A DNA stretch of 6,074 nt from an uncultured Bacilli bacterium (GTDB lineage Bacteria; Bacillota_I; Bacilli_A; RF39; UBA660): assembly GCA_944371545.1 (NCBI GenBank), contig CALVXT010000085.1:1-6074 (forward strand). The letters run 5' to 3'. Positions 5,123 through 6,074 of this stretch are shown here, piece after piece (the first letter of the stretch is position 1; each line of letters starts with the position of its first letter). The notes beneath the pieces were generated by a model, which saw only the letters and a list, made by a program, of their open reading frames with translations, made no database searches and had not been told where the DNA came from. The translations under genes and the position numbers were made by a program.

Positions 5123-5149
5123 AAAAAAGATGGTGTTTTTAAAACCATC
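5123..5149 (-). terminator. intrinsic terminator overlapping the end of the 296-aa gene
   Basis: Minus strand GATGGT (5144-5149) pairs with ACCATC (5129-5134) across a 9-base loop, followed by TTTTTT (5123-5128). The 5' arm lies in the codons for the last three residues (Gly-Trp-Phe), and the TAA stop (5139-5141) is in the loop. Confidence 0.78.
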
Positions 5150-6029
5150 CTAAATTTAGAAAATCATTTAAGAAAATAACAATACCTGCAATAATTGCTA
5201 GGAAAACAATAACGATTAAGATTTTAATTAAAATTCTACTTGCCTTACTTTCTTCTAAGTCACTGAAATCAGCAAAATCATTTTTATTAAAGGACATGCT
5301 ACTTGTATAGAATGAGTCATCTACATCTTCATCTAAAGCTTCAGCAATTTCTTCTTTCTCCTTTTTTTCTTGAGCTTCTTTTAATTCGTTTTCAAATTCT
5401 TTAGCTCCAGCCACTACCGTATTCTCGTCGCCTCGTAAATCATTTAAGATATCAAGTGGATCTAATTCTGTGTCTGTATCCTCATCTAATTCAATTTCTT
5501 CTTCTTTTTCCTCTTCAGCTAATGCTTTTATTGTTTTATTTTGTGTTTCATTTAAGTTTATTGTTTGAATTAAATCTAAAAGTTCTTCTTTTGTTCTTTC
5601 ATCAGCTGCTTTACTTTTTGGTTCTTCTTGTTCTACTTCTAAATTTTTCAAAATGTCATATTGTGTATCTCTTACTTTTTTTAATCGTTCTCTTTGATAA
5701 TCTACTTCTTTTTCTTCTCTTGCTTTTTCTAAGATGGCGTTGATGTCGTATTCTTTTGTTTTTTCCATCTCAATTTCTTCTTCCTCAGGAATATCTAATT
5801 TTAACGATCTTCTTTTGGGTACTTCTTGATAATTTTTTTCTAAAATATCTTTTAATTTATTTATATCAATTTGAGCTTCATTATTGCCAATCACTTTTGC
5901 ATTACTACCAATATCAAAATTTTCTATTTCACTCTTTTTTATTTCTTCATATAACTCATTGTTTTTGGCTGTTCTTCGAGGAGCAAAACTAGGAGTGTCA
6001 TCGTAATACTTATTAATTCTTGTTTTCAT
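5139..6029 (-). CDS. acidic coiled-coil, tail-anchored membrane protein of unknown function
   Basis: 296-aa protein I do not recognise. Residues 1-75 are mixed, with a basic Tyr-rich start (INKYYDDTPSFAPRRT) and a DINKLKDILEK helix at 55-65. Residues about 80-135 and 210-230 are strongly charged and predicted to be helical or coiled-coil. A Glu/Asp-rich tract lies at about 172-190. The only hydrophobic segment is a C-terminal membrane helix (about 266-287, beginning ILIKILIVIVFLAIIAGIV) with a 9-residue tail, so the body should be cytoplasmic. A helical motif DIN-x(2-4)-ILEK occurs twice (55-65 and 95-102). AAAGGA (6038-6043) lies 8 bases before the ATG, so the start is secure. It is a single-gene unit upstream of yunB. 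A membrane-tethered scaffold is a guess from architecture only. Confidence 0.82.
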   Translation of the reverse strand: MKTRINKYYDDTPSFAPRRTAKNNELYEEIKKSEIENFDIGSNAKVIGNNEAQIDINKLKDILEKNYQEVPKRRSLKLDIPEEEEIEMEKTKEYDINAILEKAREEKEVDYQRERLKKVRDTQYDILKNLEVEQEEPKSKAADERTKEELLDLIQTINLNETQNKTIKALAEEEKEEEIELDEDTDTELDPLDILNDLRGDENTVVAGAKEFENELKEAQEKKEKEEIAEALDEDVDDSFYTSSMSFNKNDFADFSDLEESKASRILIKILIVIVFLAIIAGIVIFLNDFLNLGWF

Positions 6030-6050
6030 AATTCTGATCCTTTCATACTA

Positions 6051-6059
6051 AATATAACA
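6051..6059 (-). promoter_or_regulatory. extended -10 promoter of the 296-aa gene
   Basis: Minus-strand TG-T-TATATT (TATATT at 6051-6056, TG at 6058-6059), 22 bases before the ATG, with AAAGGA between. A -35 at normal spacing would begin at 6074, the very edge of the window, so only the -10 can be judged. Confidence 0.5.
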
Positions 6060-6074
6060 TATTTTGACATTTTT

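Noticed and set aside
5456..5743. 95-aa Leu/Phe-rich plus-strand open frame
   Set aside because: It is antisense to the Glu/Lys-rich part of the 296-aa gene; GAA and GAG read backwards give Phe and Leu. The apparent hydrophobicity is an artefact.
5756..5992. 78-aa Leu/Phe-rich plus-strand open frame
   Set aside because: The same antisense effect within the N-terminal half of the 296-aa gene, with no independent evidence.

Overview
This is an AT-rich window (roughly 30% G+C by eye) that looks like chromosome from a spore-forming, low-GC Firmicute of the Bacilli. The evidence is a set of genes I recognise from the yut/yun region of Bacillus subtilis: a YutI-type NifU-domain protein, the spore-coat kinase-fold protein YutH, YutD, and the sporulation protein YunB. 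The wider lineage (for example an uncultured Erysipelotrichales- or RF39-like gut bacterium) is an inference and cannot be fixed from 6 kb. The Trp codons I checked are TGG, so the standard code applies and this is not a Mycoplasma-type genome. I see no transposon, prophage, CRISPR or plasmid signal.

Layout. Almost everything is on the minus strand; only the NifU-like gene is on the plus strand. The left edge (1-70) is a tRNA-Leu(UAA) cut off at its 3' end, with its own good promoter (100-128) and a 5'-leader hairpin starting at the predicted +1. Next is a small S1-domain RNA-binding protein (159-515). It diverges from the NifU-like gene (602-835) through two interlocked sigma-A promoters in 535-580. 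The NifU-like gene meets yutH (830-1756) tail to tail with a 6-base overlap.

Further right are complete-looking minus-strand transcription units. (a) A promoter at 3180-3208 drives a 93-aa orphan and then a 358-aa disordered Pro/Ala/Asn/Val-rich orphan, joined by TAATG and ended by a strong terminator (1770-1798). (b) A promoter with extended -10 at 4369-4377 drives a 274-aa tail-anchored orphan and then yutD, ended by a terminator at 3194-3226. (c) yunB (4384-5109). (d) A promoter at 6051-6059 drives a 296-aa acidic, coiled-coil, tail-anchored orphan (5139-6029), ended by a terminator that overlaps its own stop codon.

How the genes relate. YutH and YunB are sporulation proteins. Both genes lack a Shine-Dalgarno sequence, and both have a CATATAxT box (like the -10 of mother-cell sigma factors) exactly five bases before the ATG, directly after a terminator T-tract. 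The other seven protein genes have normal Shine-Dalgarno sites, and six of those seven have a sigma-A-like promoter directly upstream or in the same unit (yutD and the 358-aa gene being second genes). This contrast is the most interesting regulatory signal here. The four unrecognised genes (93, 358, 274 and 296 aa) sit between the conserved yut/yun genes. Two of them are C-terminally membrane-anchored and one is a repetitive disordered protein. They are the best candidates for new biology, but nothing in the sequence assigns them a function.
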